Shown: one piece after another, positions 1-7,191 of the stretch | Position numbering within the stretch: the first letter of the stretch is position 1 | How the letters are laid out: each line of letters opens with the position of its first letter | DNA from: Nitrospira sp. | Lineage (GTDB): Bacteria; Nitrospirota; Thermodesulfovibrionia; Thermodesulfovibrionales; SM23-35 | Length of the DNA: 42,378 nucleotides | Assembly (NCBI GenBank): GCA_016873615.1 | Contig: VGWX01000011.1 | Location: 1 to 42,378 of the forward strand | Direction of reading: 5' to 3' | Translations under genes and position numbers: made by a program | Notes under the pieces: model-generated | Seen by the model: only the letters and a program-made list of their open reading frames with translations | Database searches by the model: none | What the model was told of the DNA's origin: nothing

Positions 1-372
1 CAGGGCGACCTTTGGGCGACGTCAGTTTTGTGGAGAGATTGGAGAGTGTTTCGGGCAGACCGTTACGGCGTCGAAAACCCGGCCCAAAGACAAAAGGCAA
101 GGAGAATTAAGTATGGTGTCCCCGGAACTAAGACCTCGGATGAAGTTGGTTTTATGAATGTAAAACCTTGCTGTGATGAACATGATAAGTGTTATGGCTG
201 TGAGGGTAAGGCCGCTGGTAAATCTAAAAGGCGATGTGATTTTGAATTTTGCATTTGCGTTCTCTTTAAGAATATACAAGCGTCTCCAGCGCTTCCCCCA
301 TTGAATGCCCTCACGTACTGTTATTCAGTCATCCTTTTTGGCGATGACGCCTTTAAGAAAGGACGCCTGTAG
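1..372 (+). CDS. C-terminal part of a phospholipase A2-like (toxin-type) protein, open at the left edge
   Basis: The reading frame is open from base 1, so the true start probably lies outside the window; the internal TTG at 28 is unlikely to be the start. The key signature is CCDEHDKCYGCEG, which fits the phospholipase A2 histidine active-site pattern (CCxxHxxC), followed about 15 residues later by a second Cys-rich stretch (RRCDFEFCICV) where an Asp of the catalytic dyad could lie. In secreted phospholipases A2 the His-Asp pair and a calcium loop hydrolyse the sn-2 ester of phospholipids. The canonical glycine-rich calcium loop is not obvious here. Bacterial domains of this type often form the C-terminal toxin of Rhs or other polymorphic toxins. 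The gene is followed three bases later by a small membrane protein, as expected of an effector and its immunity gene. The fold call is fairly good; toxin function is inferred. Confidence 0.6.
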   Translation, partial: QGDLWATSVLWRDWRVFRADRYGVENPAQRQKARRIKYGVPGTKTSDEVGFMNVKPCCDEHDKCYGCEGKAAGKSKRRCDFEFCICVLFKNIQASPALPPLNALTYCYSVILFGDDAFKKGRL

Positions 373-375
373 TCC

Positions 376-822
376 TTGCGCGATTATTTAAAAGTGATCT
401 TCCGATTTGTTAGAGGGATAATTCTCATAGTTGTGGGACCACTAATTACTTTTCTATTGATTGTTTCCTTGCAGATCCCAGAAAATGAGATCAGTCCTTC
501 TATTGTAAAGAAGTCGATCTTAGTCCTTGGGTCGATAACAATTCTAATTAGCTTAATCGGACATGTCTTCGTGAAGATTTTTTCCAAAGGCTTGATTGTG
601 ACGGTAACGCTTTCGGAGATCGTCTATCTCTTCGTTTTTTCTTTTTACGCTCTTAGTGACCCTGCCAATTGGCAGGAGAATTTGATGTGGTTGCCTATAA
701 TGATAATTTCTGTAGCGGCTATATCACTCCCTATGGCTATCTCCATTTCTTATGGTACTGGCAGTATCGTCAAGACACTGAGAAACAGGCAACAAGAAAC
801 TAAAGAGGCTGGGTTGTCTTGA
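376..822 (+). CDS. Four-helix membrane protein, candidate immunity protein for the upstream phospholipase-like domain
   Basis: The 148-residue product has four strongly hydrophobic stretches (about residues 12-31, 46-66, 72-93 and 103-123), so it should be an integral inner-membrane protein, ending in a short charged cytoplasmic-type tail (RNRQQETKEAGLS). The start is a TTG three bases after the stop of the phospholipase-like gene, which implies translational coupling. I do not recognise a family. A membrane protein directly behind a lipid-attacking toxin domain would be a sensible immunity protein, but this rests only on position and topology. Downstream sequence (823-920) is non-coding and runs into transposase-associated sequence. 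Confidence 0.55.
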   Translation: MRDYLKVIFRFVRGIILIVVGPLITFLLIVSLQIPENEISPSIVKKSILVLGSITILISLIGHVFVKIFSKGLIVTVTLSEIVYLFVFSFYALSDPANWQENLMWLPIMIISVAAISLPMAISISYGTGSIVKTLRNRQQETKEAGLS

Positions 823-920
823 CGTTTATCCTTTCCTCACCTGCTCGCGTTTACTGGGGAATTCCGGGGACAGTATACTTAATTCTTGACTTGGTACTTA
901 GTAATCCATAGTATAACCGC

Positions 921-1109
921 ATGGCAAGAATCGCACGGATTGTGGCCGCCAACCTTCCGCATCATATAACTCAGCGTGGTAATCGCAGGCAGAAGACTTT
1001 TTTTCAAGACGAAGACTACCGGTTGTATCGAAGCCTTATGGCAGAGTGGTGTAATAATGGAGCAGGGGGCACAGGGTCAAATCTTCATTGTTCACAAGTG
1101 AAGACTTGA
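921..1109 (+). pseudogene. N-terminal fragment of a RAYT / IS200-like (REP-associated) transposase
   Basis: The first 44 or so residues (MARIARIVAANLPHHITQRG onward through a NRRQKTFF segment to LMAEWC) match the start of REP-associated tyrosine transposases, HUH-type single-strand transposases normally around 200-300 residues long. After LMAEWC the match ends abruptly in unrelated sequence (NNGAGGTGSN...), so the catalytic tyrosine region is missing. The break coincides with the REP-like hairpin at 1077-1109. Upstream, 856-885 (ggggaattccggggacag and following) resembles sequence usually flanking such transposases. The gene is a dead remnant. Confidence 0.8.
1077..1109. repeat. REP-like imperfect hairpin at the transposase break point
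   Basis: TCAAATCTTCA at 1077-1087 pairs with TGAAGACTTGA at 1099-1109 with one mismatch, and the loop can pair further (TTGT with ACAA). Hairpins of this kind are the substrates of RAYT transposases, so its position at the end of the truncated transposase suggests a mis-resolved or deleted element. Confidence 0.6.
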
Positions 1110-1134
1110 TAACGGAAATGGGACAGGCCATAAC

Positions 1135-1227
1135 ATGCCGCTAAAAGAGTTTTCCTGCAAACAATGCGGAAGCTGTTGCTTGTTTTTCTATATCCATATA
1201 GATATAATTAACAATAGGAGCGGATAG
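1135..1227 (+). pseudogene. 5' scrap of a YkgJ-family CxxCxxCC (Fe/Zn cluster) protein gene
   Basis: An ATG at 1135 opens a 30-codon frame that begins MPLKEFSCKQCGSCCLFF, which strongly resembles the start of YkgJ/CxxCxxCC proteins (F-x-C-x-x-C-G-x-C-C). It then dissolves into AT-rich sequence and stops at 1225-1227. Complete family members are over 80 residues long. The 3' part of the fragment overlaps the promoter of the toxin-antitoxin operon, so it looks as if the operon joined to, or replaced, the rest of this gene. Confidence 0.5.
1180..1208 (+). promoter_or_regulatory. Sigma70-type promoter with embedded operator palindrome for higBA
   Basis: TTGTTT at 1180-1185 and a perfect TATAAT at 1203-1208 are separated by 17 bases. 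Between the boxes lies a perfect inverted repeat, TCTATAT-CC-ATATAGA (1187-1202). A palindrome between -35 and -10 is where a HigA-type antitoxin normally binds to autorepress its operon. The first gene starts at GTG 1231. Confidence 0.65.
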
Positions 1228-1230
1228 GAA

Positions 1231-1581
1231 GTGAAACCATTATTCTGGGTGGCGTCAGCCAAAAAGGATCTTCTGGAAATGCCGGATCAAGTGGTCGATC
1301 TTGTTGGCTATGCTCTGTATTTGTCGCAGTGCGGCCTTAAGCATCCTCAAGCCAAGCCGCTCAAGGGGTTTGGGTCAGCCGGAGTATTGGAGGTGGTGGA
1401 AGATGATGACGGGAATGCCTATCGTGCTGTGTATACCATCAGATTCAGTAACAGAGTCTATGTTTTGCACTGCTTCCAGAAGAAATCACGAAAGGGTATT
1501 GAGATGCCGAAACAAGATATGGATTTGATAGAGGCGAGGCTGAAACTGGCCCGCCGCCATTCGGAAGGAGCAGAAAGATGA
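1231..1581 (+). CDS. higB: HigB-like toxin, RelE/ParE superfamily (phage Gp49-like)
   Basis: The 116-residue product has the layout of Gp49-like/HigB toxins: an N-terminal FWVASAKKDLLEMP helix, a central KPLKGFGSAGVLEVVEDDDGNAYRAVYTIRF core and a C-terminal VYVLHCFQKKSRKG strand-turn with the conserved F-x-K-K segment. Members of the superfamily are mostly ribosome-dependent mRNA endonucleases. Translation starts at GTG 1231, preceded by an AGGAAG-like ribosome site directly upstream. Its stop overlaps the antitoxin start by four bases (ATGA at 1578-1581). Toxin before antitoxin is the usual order for HigBA. Confidence 0.85.
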   Translation: MKPLFWVASAKKDLLEMPDQVVDLVGYALYLSQCGLKHPQAKPLKGFGSAGVLEVVEDDDGNAYRAVYTIRFSNRVYVLHCFQKKSRKGIEMPKQDMDLIEARLKLARRHSEGAER

Positions 1582-1898
1582 AAGAAATCGAAAAAGGCAG
1601 CGCAAATGTTTATGCAGATCTTGGCATGACTGATGCGGGAGAAATGCTGGTCAAGGCTCAATTGGCGACCAAGATTGCCGAGATTATCAAGCACCGTAGA
1701 ATGACGCAAGTGCAGGCAGCAGAACTGCTCGGCATGCCTCAGCCGAAGCTCTCCAATATGCTGCGCGGACGGTTTCACGGCATTTCGGAAGCCAAGATGC
1801 TGGAGTGCCTGACTAAGCTGGGCCGTGACGTGCAGATCGTGATTAAGACGGCGTCCAGATTGCGCAAGACCGGCCATGTATCAGTGCTCTCTGCTTGA
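1578..1898 (+). CDS. higA: HigA-like antitoxin, XRE/Cro helix-turn-helix
   Basis: The 106-residue protein has a helix-turn-helix (KHRRMTQVQAAELLGMPQPKLSNMLRGRF, about residues 39-67) typical of the XRE antitoxins paired with Gp49-like toxins. The remaining C-terminal part (LTKLGRDVQIVIKTASR) resembles the strand region of the same family. It should neutralise the preceding toxin and repress the operon through the palindrome at 1187-1202. Both genes look intact. Bases 1899-2020 hold no gene; 1948-1971 contain another REP-like word (gggccaggcttgactattgac). Confidence 0.85.
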   Translation: MKEIEKGSANVYADLGMTDAGEMLVKAQLATKIAEIIKHRRMTQVQAAELLGMPQPKLSNMLRGRFHGISEAKMLECLTKLGRDVQIVIKTASRLRKTGHVSVLSA

Positions 1899-2020
1899 TT
1901 TAATGCTTTTGCTACGAATTATGGAGCGCGTGTAGGAAAACCGGATAGGGCCAGGCTTGACTATTGACTTTTGAAGATACGGAAAGAGACAGCACTTTTT
2001 TTTAATGAATAATACTGCCG

Positions 2021-2503
2021 CTAAAAGGTTGAAAAAATGCCTATGGAAAATTGTATGGGCAGAAAGGTCCGCAGTCCGAAGAGGTGTATCTCTCTGGCCA
2101 GGATGAGGAGATAGGGATATTGTATCTCTCCGAGCGGACGTAGCATAGTCCCTAATAGAGTCCCTGCTGCAGTTATATCTTTCCCTGTCGAATAGATGGC
2201 AGCATCGAGGTATCCCTGATGGTAAATAATAAACCTTCCATATGAGATGTCTGTATCTTGAGGTCGTCCGCGATAATCTAATGGTTTCTGGAGCACTTCA
2301 ACATATGCTCCCTGATCTGTGTTTTTAGCGCTGATGATAGTTCCGCCGAGTATAACCGTTTTATCTGTATATTGCTCCGGCGTCTTAAAGAGGGCAGCCG
2401 GGCTTAACTCCTTGTCGACCTGTTCCAGCATGCTTTGAGAAACAACATGGGCGCAGCCATTCATAATAAAAAAAATGATGATCAATAAATGTATCTTTTT
2501 CAT
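2021..2503 (-). CDS. slp: Slp-family outer-membrane lipoprotein
   Basis: The N-terminus is a short signal peptide ending in a lipobox-like FFIMNGC, so Cys17 should be lipidated. The mature part has Slp (starvation lipoprotein) features: LFKTPEQYTDKTVILGGTI, then a Y-V-E-V-L-Q-K-P-L strand with RGRP-D-T-x-x-SYGRFI and a GKDITAAGTLLG segment. Slp proteins are OB-fold-like outer-membrane lipoproteins of uncertain role, induced by carbon starvation or acid in Escherichia coli. Length (160) is close to the family norm. The extreme C-terminus is hydrophobic (FLPIQFSIGIFSTF), somewhat unusual for the family, and may be an extension past the conserved domain. The gene stands alone. Confidence 0.75.
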   Translation of the reverse strand: MKKIHLLIIIFFIMNGCAHVVSQSMLEQVDKELSPAALFKTPEQYTDKTVILGGTIISAKNTDQGAYVEVLQKPLDYRGRPQDTDISYGRFIIYHQGYLDAAIYSTGKDITAAGTLLGTMLRPLGEIQYPYLLILAREIHLFGLRTFLPIQFSIGIFSTF

Positions 2504-2573
2504 ATATATATTATAGATTGGAAGAACGGTTTTAAGGAGAATTATTGCAAGTCGTTAACCCAAAAAATGCAAT

Positions 2574-2768
2574 AAACCACAGAGTGCACAGAGGAATGTA
2601 ATTAAGTTATAGGGGAAAAACAGATTTCAGGCTCTTTCTCTGTGCACTTTTTCATGCAGAAAATGATTTATAATTTCTAAGAAATATCTATACAGAGAAC
2701 ACAGAGAAGTATTTAAAAATAAGGAAGTTTTGAAATTATTATATTTGTTTCTGTGACCTCTGTGGTTT
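2574..2768. repeat. Fold-back interspersed repeat rich in cacagag words
   Basis: This non-coding stretch is bounded by perfect 11-base inverted repeats, AAACCACAGAG (2574-2584) and CTCTGTGGTTT (2758-2768). It also has an internal perfect pair, AGTGCACAGAG (2583-2593) with CTCTGTGCACT (2638-2648), and another ACAGAGAACACAGAGA copy near 2693. It fills most of the 380-base gap between slp and the CinA-like gene. It is probably a non-autonomous, MITE-like element or a decayed set of short repeats. Confidence 0.5.
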
Positions 2769-2816
2769 TTTAAATGCAGTTTCCGGATTAAAAATAGTAA
2801 ACCCTGCTAAGTCCAT

Positions 2817-2845
2817 TTGACCTGCTCTTTAGTAATCGCTACAAT
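2817..2845 (+). promoter_or_regulatory. Sigma70-type promoter for the CinA-like gene
   Basis: TTGACC (2817-2822) and TACAAT (2840-2845) are spaced by 17 bases, placing a transcript start about 30 bases before the ATG at 2884. No other gene lies downstream on this strand before 3609. Confidence 0.55.
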
Positions 2846-2883
2846 ATGACTAAATGCAATATAGTTAAGGTCTGATTTAAAAA

Positions 2884-3609
2884 ATGGCAAAGACAGCGGG
2901 TATTATCATAATCGGCGATGAGATCCTTTCCGGAAAGGTTCAGGATTATAATTCTTTTTTTATGGCCCAGGAACTCTGGTCTCATGGAGTGCGATTAAGC
3001 CGTATATCGATCATACCCGATGATATTGATCAGATAAGCGAAGAAGTCAGAAACTTTTCTCAAAGGTTTGATTATGTTTTTACCTCTGGAGGCATCGGGC
3101 CAACACACGATGATGTAACCATAGAAGGCATATCAAAAGCATTTGATATCAACCCTGTCGTTAATGCTACATTAAGAGACATTCTCGAAAAAAAGCAGGG
3201 GCATCTGTCGCCGGAACAACTGAAAATGGCAGAAGTGCCTGATGGTTCTGAGCTTTTCAGCGACGGCACACTCTCTTTCCCTCTTATTAAATTCAGAAAT
3301 ATCTTCATCTTTCCGGGCATACCGCAACTGCTCAGAAAAAAATTTATCGCAATAGAAAAGTTGTTTAATGAGCCCATTATATACCTTAAAAAGGTCTACC
3401 TCAATGAATCCGAGTCCATGGTTGCGCCTGTTTTAAATGAGATTGTAAAACAGTATGTAAATGTCAAAATAGGCTCATACCCTGTGATTGACCAGATTGA
3501 ATATACTGTCATGGTAACATTGGAATCTCTGGATAGGGAAAGCCTTAACGCAGCTTCTGAAAATCTTCTGAAAAGCATCCCTGATGAAAAGCTTATAAGG
3601 GTTGAGTAA
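2884..3609 (+). CDS. CinA N-terminal-type molybdopterin-binding (MoCF) domain protein
   Basis: The 241-residue protein begins AGIIIIGDEILSGKVQDYNS, the signature start of CinA/MoCF-biosynthesis domains, and contains the FTSGGIGPTHDDVT motif (about residues 66-80) that forms the ligand pocket in MoaB/MogA/CinA folds. The C-terminal PncC (nicotinamide-nucleotide amidase) domain of full CinA is missing, so this is the stand-alone single-domain form. Related stand-alone proteins are annotated as competence/damage-inducible protein A or molybdopterin-binding protein. The exact substrate (ADP-ribose or NMN-type nucleotide, or molybdopterin) cannot be read from sequence. It has its own promoter and is convergent with the HD-GYP gene. 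Confidence 0.85.
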   Translation: MAKTAGIIIIGDEILSGKVQDYNSFFMAQELWSHGVRLSRISIIPDDIDQISEEVRNFSQRFDYVFTSGGIGPTHDDVTIEGISKAFDINPVVNATLRDILEKKQGHLSPEQLKMAEVPDGSELFSDGTLSFPLIKFRNIFIFPGIPQLLRKKFIAIEKLFNEPIIYLKKVYLNESESMVAPVLNEIVKQYVNVKIGSYPVIDQIEYTVMVTLESLDRESLNAASENLLKSIPDEKLIRVE

Positions 3610-3670
3610 AACCCTTTCAGTTGAAAATTATTCCCGACACATATATTTCTCCGGGATCAGTCGGCATTCT

Positions 3671-5599
3671 TCAGCCATAATACTTGTTGAATATATCATC
3701 AAATGCTGAAGAGATTTTAATGAATGCATGTAAAACATCGGGATCAAAGTGGTCAGGCAACGTCTGGATATCCCCCTGTGTGATTATCGTAAAAGCCTTT
3801 TGATGGTCAAAGGGAGGTTTATATGGCCGCCGGCTCCTTAGCGCATCATAAATGTCACAGATCATAATTATTCTCGCTTCGATGGGTATATCCTGTCCTT
3901 TCAGGCTTCCCGGGTATCCTGTCCCGTCCCATCTTTCGTGATGGTTAAGGGCGATTGAAGCAGACATCTGTATCATCGGATATGCTGATCCGGAGAGAAT
4001 CTTCGAACCGATTGTAGTATGCCGCTTGATAATTTCGAATTCTCCCTGCGTGAGATATCCCGGCTTTAAAAGTATTTCGTCAGGGATACCGATTTTCCCA
4101 ATGTCATGCATGGCGCTTGCCAGGGTAATTTTCTCTATAAAGTCTGAAGGCATTCCCATCCTCTCTGCAATGATGTTTGCATAAATCCCTATGCGTGATA
4201 TATGTTTTCCTGTGTGATCATCCTTGGATTCGGCAGCTGCGGTCAGCCGCATTATCATCTCATTGTTCATATTGCTGATCATTGACAGGGCATGTGATAA
4301 CTCCTTTGTCTTTTCCTGTATGGTGTTCTCAAGCTTTCTTTCATACTGCTGTTCAACCCATATAAGCCTCTGTACTTTAACGTTGATTCCTTCCTGAGAG
4401 AGAAAACTGACGAGTCCATCGCCAGATGACTTTTGGGGGAGCTGATCTGAACTCCCTCCAAGAAGATGACTGACAGACGAATATTTCATATCAAGTTTTT
4501 TTGCTGCCTCGTCCAGGATCATGATATAGGTGATCATGTAAATAGAGCTGATTGAAAAATAAAAAAGCGCAGGGGCTATCCATACATTAAAAGCGGTGAA
4601 AAGAAAAAATACTGAGACTGTTATGATAATAAGGGTGAATACCCATAATATGGCAGCCTTTTTTTCACTCAACCTTATGAACAAAAAAAGACAAACAACA
4701 GAAAAAATGATTGCCAAAAGCCATTTGATCCATCCATCTGTTTCCTGAATGGAGTTCCTATCAATAAGGTTGTTCAGTATATTTGCATGCACTTCTGCCC
4801 CCGGCATTTTATTCCTCTCCTGGCTGAAAGGAGTTGCAACCATATCAACAATGCCCGGCGCTGTCAGACCTACCAGAACAGACTTGCCGCTGAAAAAGTC
4901 CGGAGGGTATTTATCAGAAATTATGTCGGAAATTGAGATATACTGGAATGTCCCTGGCTTCCCATAATAATTTATCTTGTGAGAATCCGTTTGCAATATG
5001 GAGGTTGAAGGTTTCTTATGAGTCTTCAATGGCATTTCCTGCCGGCTTAAGGGGGTGCTTGTTATGCTTTCGTACATGGCTGATGTCAGGGAAGGCAAGC
5101 GAAGATCCTTAAAATAAAGGGTGTGAAATACTTCTCTTGCAACGTTATCAACCCCCTGTTCTATATGAACATGACCGGTCCTGTATGGAGACAATGATTC
5201 CAAAGGCTTTGTTATATTCAATCCGCGGTCGATGTACAGGGGCAGGATAACCCTGCCGTGCCTCTTAATAGCAGCTGCAAGCATGGCGTCGTTATCTGAC
5301 GGTTCAGCCAGAATCATATCAAAACCTATAACCTCAGCCTGCTGCATTTTATCAATGAGCCTGGCATAGTGAATCCTTTTTAAAGGCCATCTGCCTAATT
5401 GTTCGAGAGATTTTTCATCTATGGCAGCAATGATAATTTTATCAGAAGGTTTATGACTGCCGCGGATTCTGAAAGACGTATCATAAATATACGCATTAAT
5501 TCCTTCGAAGAGGCCGAGATATTCCAGAAAAAAAATGGCAAGGAGAGCGGAGATGGCTATGGCGAAAAACCCTGTTTTTTTAATATATACCGGGGTCAA
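3671..5599 (-). CDS. CHASE2-domain membrane sensor with C-terminal HD-GYP cyclic-di-GMP phosphodiesterase
   Basis: The 642-residue product has one N-terminal membrane helix (residues 9-29), a periplasmic CHASE2 domain (about 35-285, with IIIAAIDEKSLEQLGRWP and FFSGKSVLVGLTAPGIVD segments), three further membrane helices (292-362), a coiled linker (415-450) and an HD-GYP domain (about 450-640). The HD-GYP active site is complete: MHDIGKIGIPDE (HD at 498-499), HHERWDGTGYPG (HHE near 553, GYP near 561) and CDIYDAL. HD-GYP domains hydrolyse cyclic di-GMP, so an extracytoplasmic signal should control second-messenger turnover. Translation probably starts at TTG 5599, eight bases after a GGAG. It is the last gene after the FecR-LysM gene (41-base gap), a pairing that suggests joint sensing. 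Confidence 0.9.
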   Translation of the reverse strand: MTPVYIKKTGFFAIAISALLAIFFLEYLGLFEGINAYIYDTSFRIRGSHKPSDKIIIAAIDEKSLEQLGRWPLKRIHYARLIDKMQQAEVIGFDMILAEPSDNDAMLAAAIKRHGRVILPLYIDRGLNITKPLESLSPYRTGHVHIEQGVDNVAREVFHTLYFKDLRLPSLTSAMYESITSTPLSRQEMPLKTHKKPSTSILQTDSHKINYYGKPGTFQYISISDIISDKYPPDFFSGKSVLVGLTAPGIVDMVATPFSQERNKMPGAEVHANILNNLIDRNSIQETDGWIKWLLAIIFSVVCLFLFIRLSEKKAAILWVFTLIIITVSVFFLFTAFNVWIAPALFYFSISSIYMITYIMILDEAAKKLDMKYSSVSHLLGGSSDQLPQKSSGDGLVSFLSQEGINVKVQRLIWVEQQYERKLENTIQEKTKELSHALSMISNMNNEMIMRLTAAAESKDDHTGKHISRIGIYANIIAERMGMPSDFIEKITLASAMHDIGKIGIPDEILLKPGYLTQGEFEIIKRHTTIGSKILSGSAYPMIQMSASIALNHHERWDGTGYPGSLKGQDIPIEARIIMICDIYDALRSRRPYKPPFDHQKAFTIITQGDIQTLPDHFDPDVLHAFIKISSAFDDIFNKYYG

Positions 5600-5640
5600 A
5601 ATCTCTTCTCCATGCAGATGCTAAAAAGAATATGAAAAAA

Positions 5641-7008
5641 TCATCGTGTCCGGATATCCGGCAGCGCCGGAGCAGAAGGTGCGATAGAAAAGCTCAGGAT
5701 ATCACACCATTCACCCTGATAATCATCTTTGGCGATTGAACTGATCCTGAAATAATAGGTTTTAAAATCAAGTTTTGTGGTCTCATACTGCAGCTCCCGG
5801 ATATTATTCCTTGTTTCAATTATTCTATTAAACTCCTTATCTTCAGCAATCTGTACATGATATTGAACTGCATCATTAACCCTCAACCATTTCAATGTAA
5901 GAGATTTTTCTCTATATACTGTTTTATCGACAGGAGACTCTATAAATGGAGGCATTGGGTTTGCCCTCACCTTGATTGGAGTTGCATCTGAAGGCAATCC
6001 CTCAAGTCCAAGCTCGTCTATGCTTCGGCTTTGCAAAAAATATTGACCGTCATCTATTTCAAAGAGCTTGAACGGATCAGCAGGTTTTATAATCTGCTCC
6101 TTCAGAATATCCTTAAAATCGCTGTCTTTCGAAAAACTAATTCTGTAAAATACAGCGCCCTCAATCTTTCCAAACTCAAAATTAAGCGGGATATTTTTAT
6201 AAATTGGGATTGGATTCATCAGCGCTGGCGGGGGGAGAAGTTTTTTCGGGGACATGGGCGGCGCTCCTTTTTTAACGAGAGTTCCTTCGCCTTCCTGCAA
6301 TTTCACTTTCTGGCCCATCCCTTCAATATCCACAATGCCTTTCAGCACTTCAGATCTTGTAGATTCAGTCGAATCGACAGAAGTTCTGAAAACCGTGCCT
6401 CTGACTGCACATATGGAAGAAGGTGTGTCTATCTCAAACCTGGATTCCCGTCCGGTAGCGCTCTTGATTTTTGTGATGGTTCGTCCGGCTCCCAGAAACC
6501 ATTTATACAGAGTGTGTTTGCCTTCCATTTTTCTGGCAGCAGACAAGCCTGAATTCGAATTCGGGCTTTGGAGATAGGAATCTCCATTTTCAAAGACAAT
6601 TTCAATTATGCCCTCATCACCTGTTCTTATCCTGCTGCCCTCTTTTAGCCGGTCATTGAGAAGGAGGGGGGTCCATTCCCTGCTTTCTCCTGACTGGACC
6701 TCCACATTGCCCTTTATAAAATTAACTGTACCATCAGAGGATGCCCATTTTAACAGGCTCATGGGAATGAGAACTACCTGCCCTGGATAAATCAAATCAG
6801 GGTTTTCTATGCGATTTATTTCAGCAACGGCGCGCCATTTGGCGGGATGTGCAAGGTATTTCTTCCCGATATTAATAAGGTTATCGCCTTTTTGCACTAC
6901 TACCTCCACAGCAGGTTCATCATACGCATGGGCACATATGCAGATAAAAGAGAAAAGAATACAAGATAAAATTAAAGCAAAAGATTTTTTAGGTATTTCT
7001 ATCTTCAT
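5641..7008 (-). CDS. Secreted LysM plus FecR-domain protein with C-terminal fibronectin-like repeats
   Basis: A signal peptide (residues 1-28, ending AHA) precedes a LysM module (about 36-82: VVVQKGDNLINIGKKYL to LIYPGQVVLIP), which binds peptidoglycan. A FecR domain follows (about 118-235, with LKEGSRIRTGDEGIIEIVFENG and the ICAVRGTVFRTSV core). The remaining part contains two beta-rich segments with the pattern Y-x-x-x-F-S-K-D-S-D-F and Y-H-V-Q-I-A-E-D-K-E-F, similar to units in the next gene upstream. FecR domains sense or transmit periplasmic signals. Here no sigma factor is adjacent; instead a CHASE2-HD-GYP sensor follows, so the partner may be that sensor's periplasmic domain. That partnership is inferred from order only. 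Confidence 0.85.
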   Translation of the reverse strand: MKIEIPKKSFALILSCILFSFICICAHAYDEPAVEVVVQKGDNLINIGKKYLAHPAKWRAVAEINRIENPDLIYPGQVVLIPMSLLKWASSDGTVNFIKGNVEVQSGESREWTPLLLNDRLKEGSRIRTGDEGIIEIVFENGDSYLQSPNSNSGLSAARKMEGKHTLYKWFLGAGRTITKIKSATGRESRFEIDTPSSICAVRGTVFRTSVDSTESTRSEVLKGIVDIEGMGQKVKLQEGEGTLVKKGAPPMSPKKLLPPPALMNPIPIYKNIPLNFEFGKIEGAVFYRISFSKDSDFKDILKEQIIKPADPFKLFEIDDGQYFLQSRSIDELGLEGLPSDATPIKVRANPMPPFIESPVDKTVYREKSLTLKWLRVNDAVQYHVQIAEDKEFNRIIETRNNIRELQYETTKLDFKTYYFRISSIAKDDYQGEWCDILSFSIAPSAPALPDIRTR

Positions 7009-7191
7009 TCAAGCATTCTCTTTATTGAGTCTTTTTCAGTTCGAGCCTATTAATCTGACTCAGGAATTTAAAGCATATTGACTGACTGCCAATAAGTCTA
7101 AAATTATTTTATCACAAAAAAAATGATATTGATATTCAATGTAGCATTTTGTCTCAAAAACACCTTTGGTCTGCACGAAAGCCTTTGGATG

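Noticed and set aside
886-914. Promoter TTGACT-N17-TAGTAT before the transposase fragment
   Set aside because: It would start transcription at the ATG itself and the gene is dead, so the match is probably incidental.
3620-3650. Short CCCG/CGGG hairpin between the CinA-like and HD-GYP genes as a terminator
   Set aside because: The stem has only five base pairs around a long loop and no T-run.
6031-6577. Plus-strand open frames opposite the FecR-LysM gene
   Set aside because: They are complementary shadows of a well-supported gene and have no recognisable domain or ribosome site.
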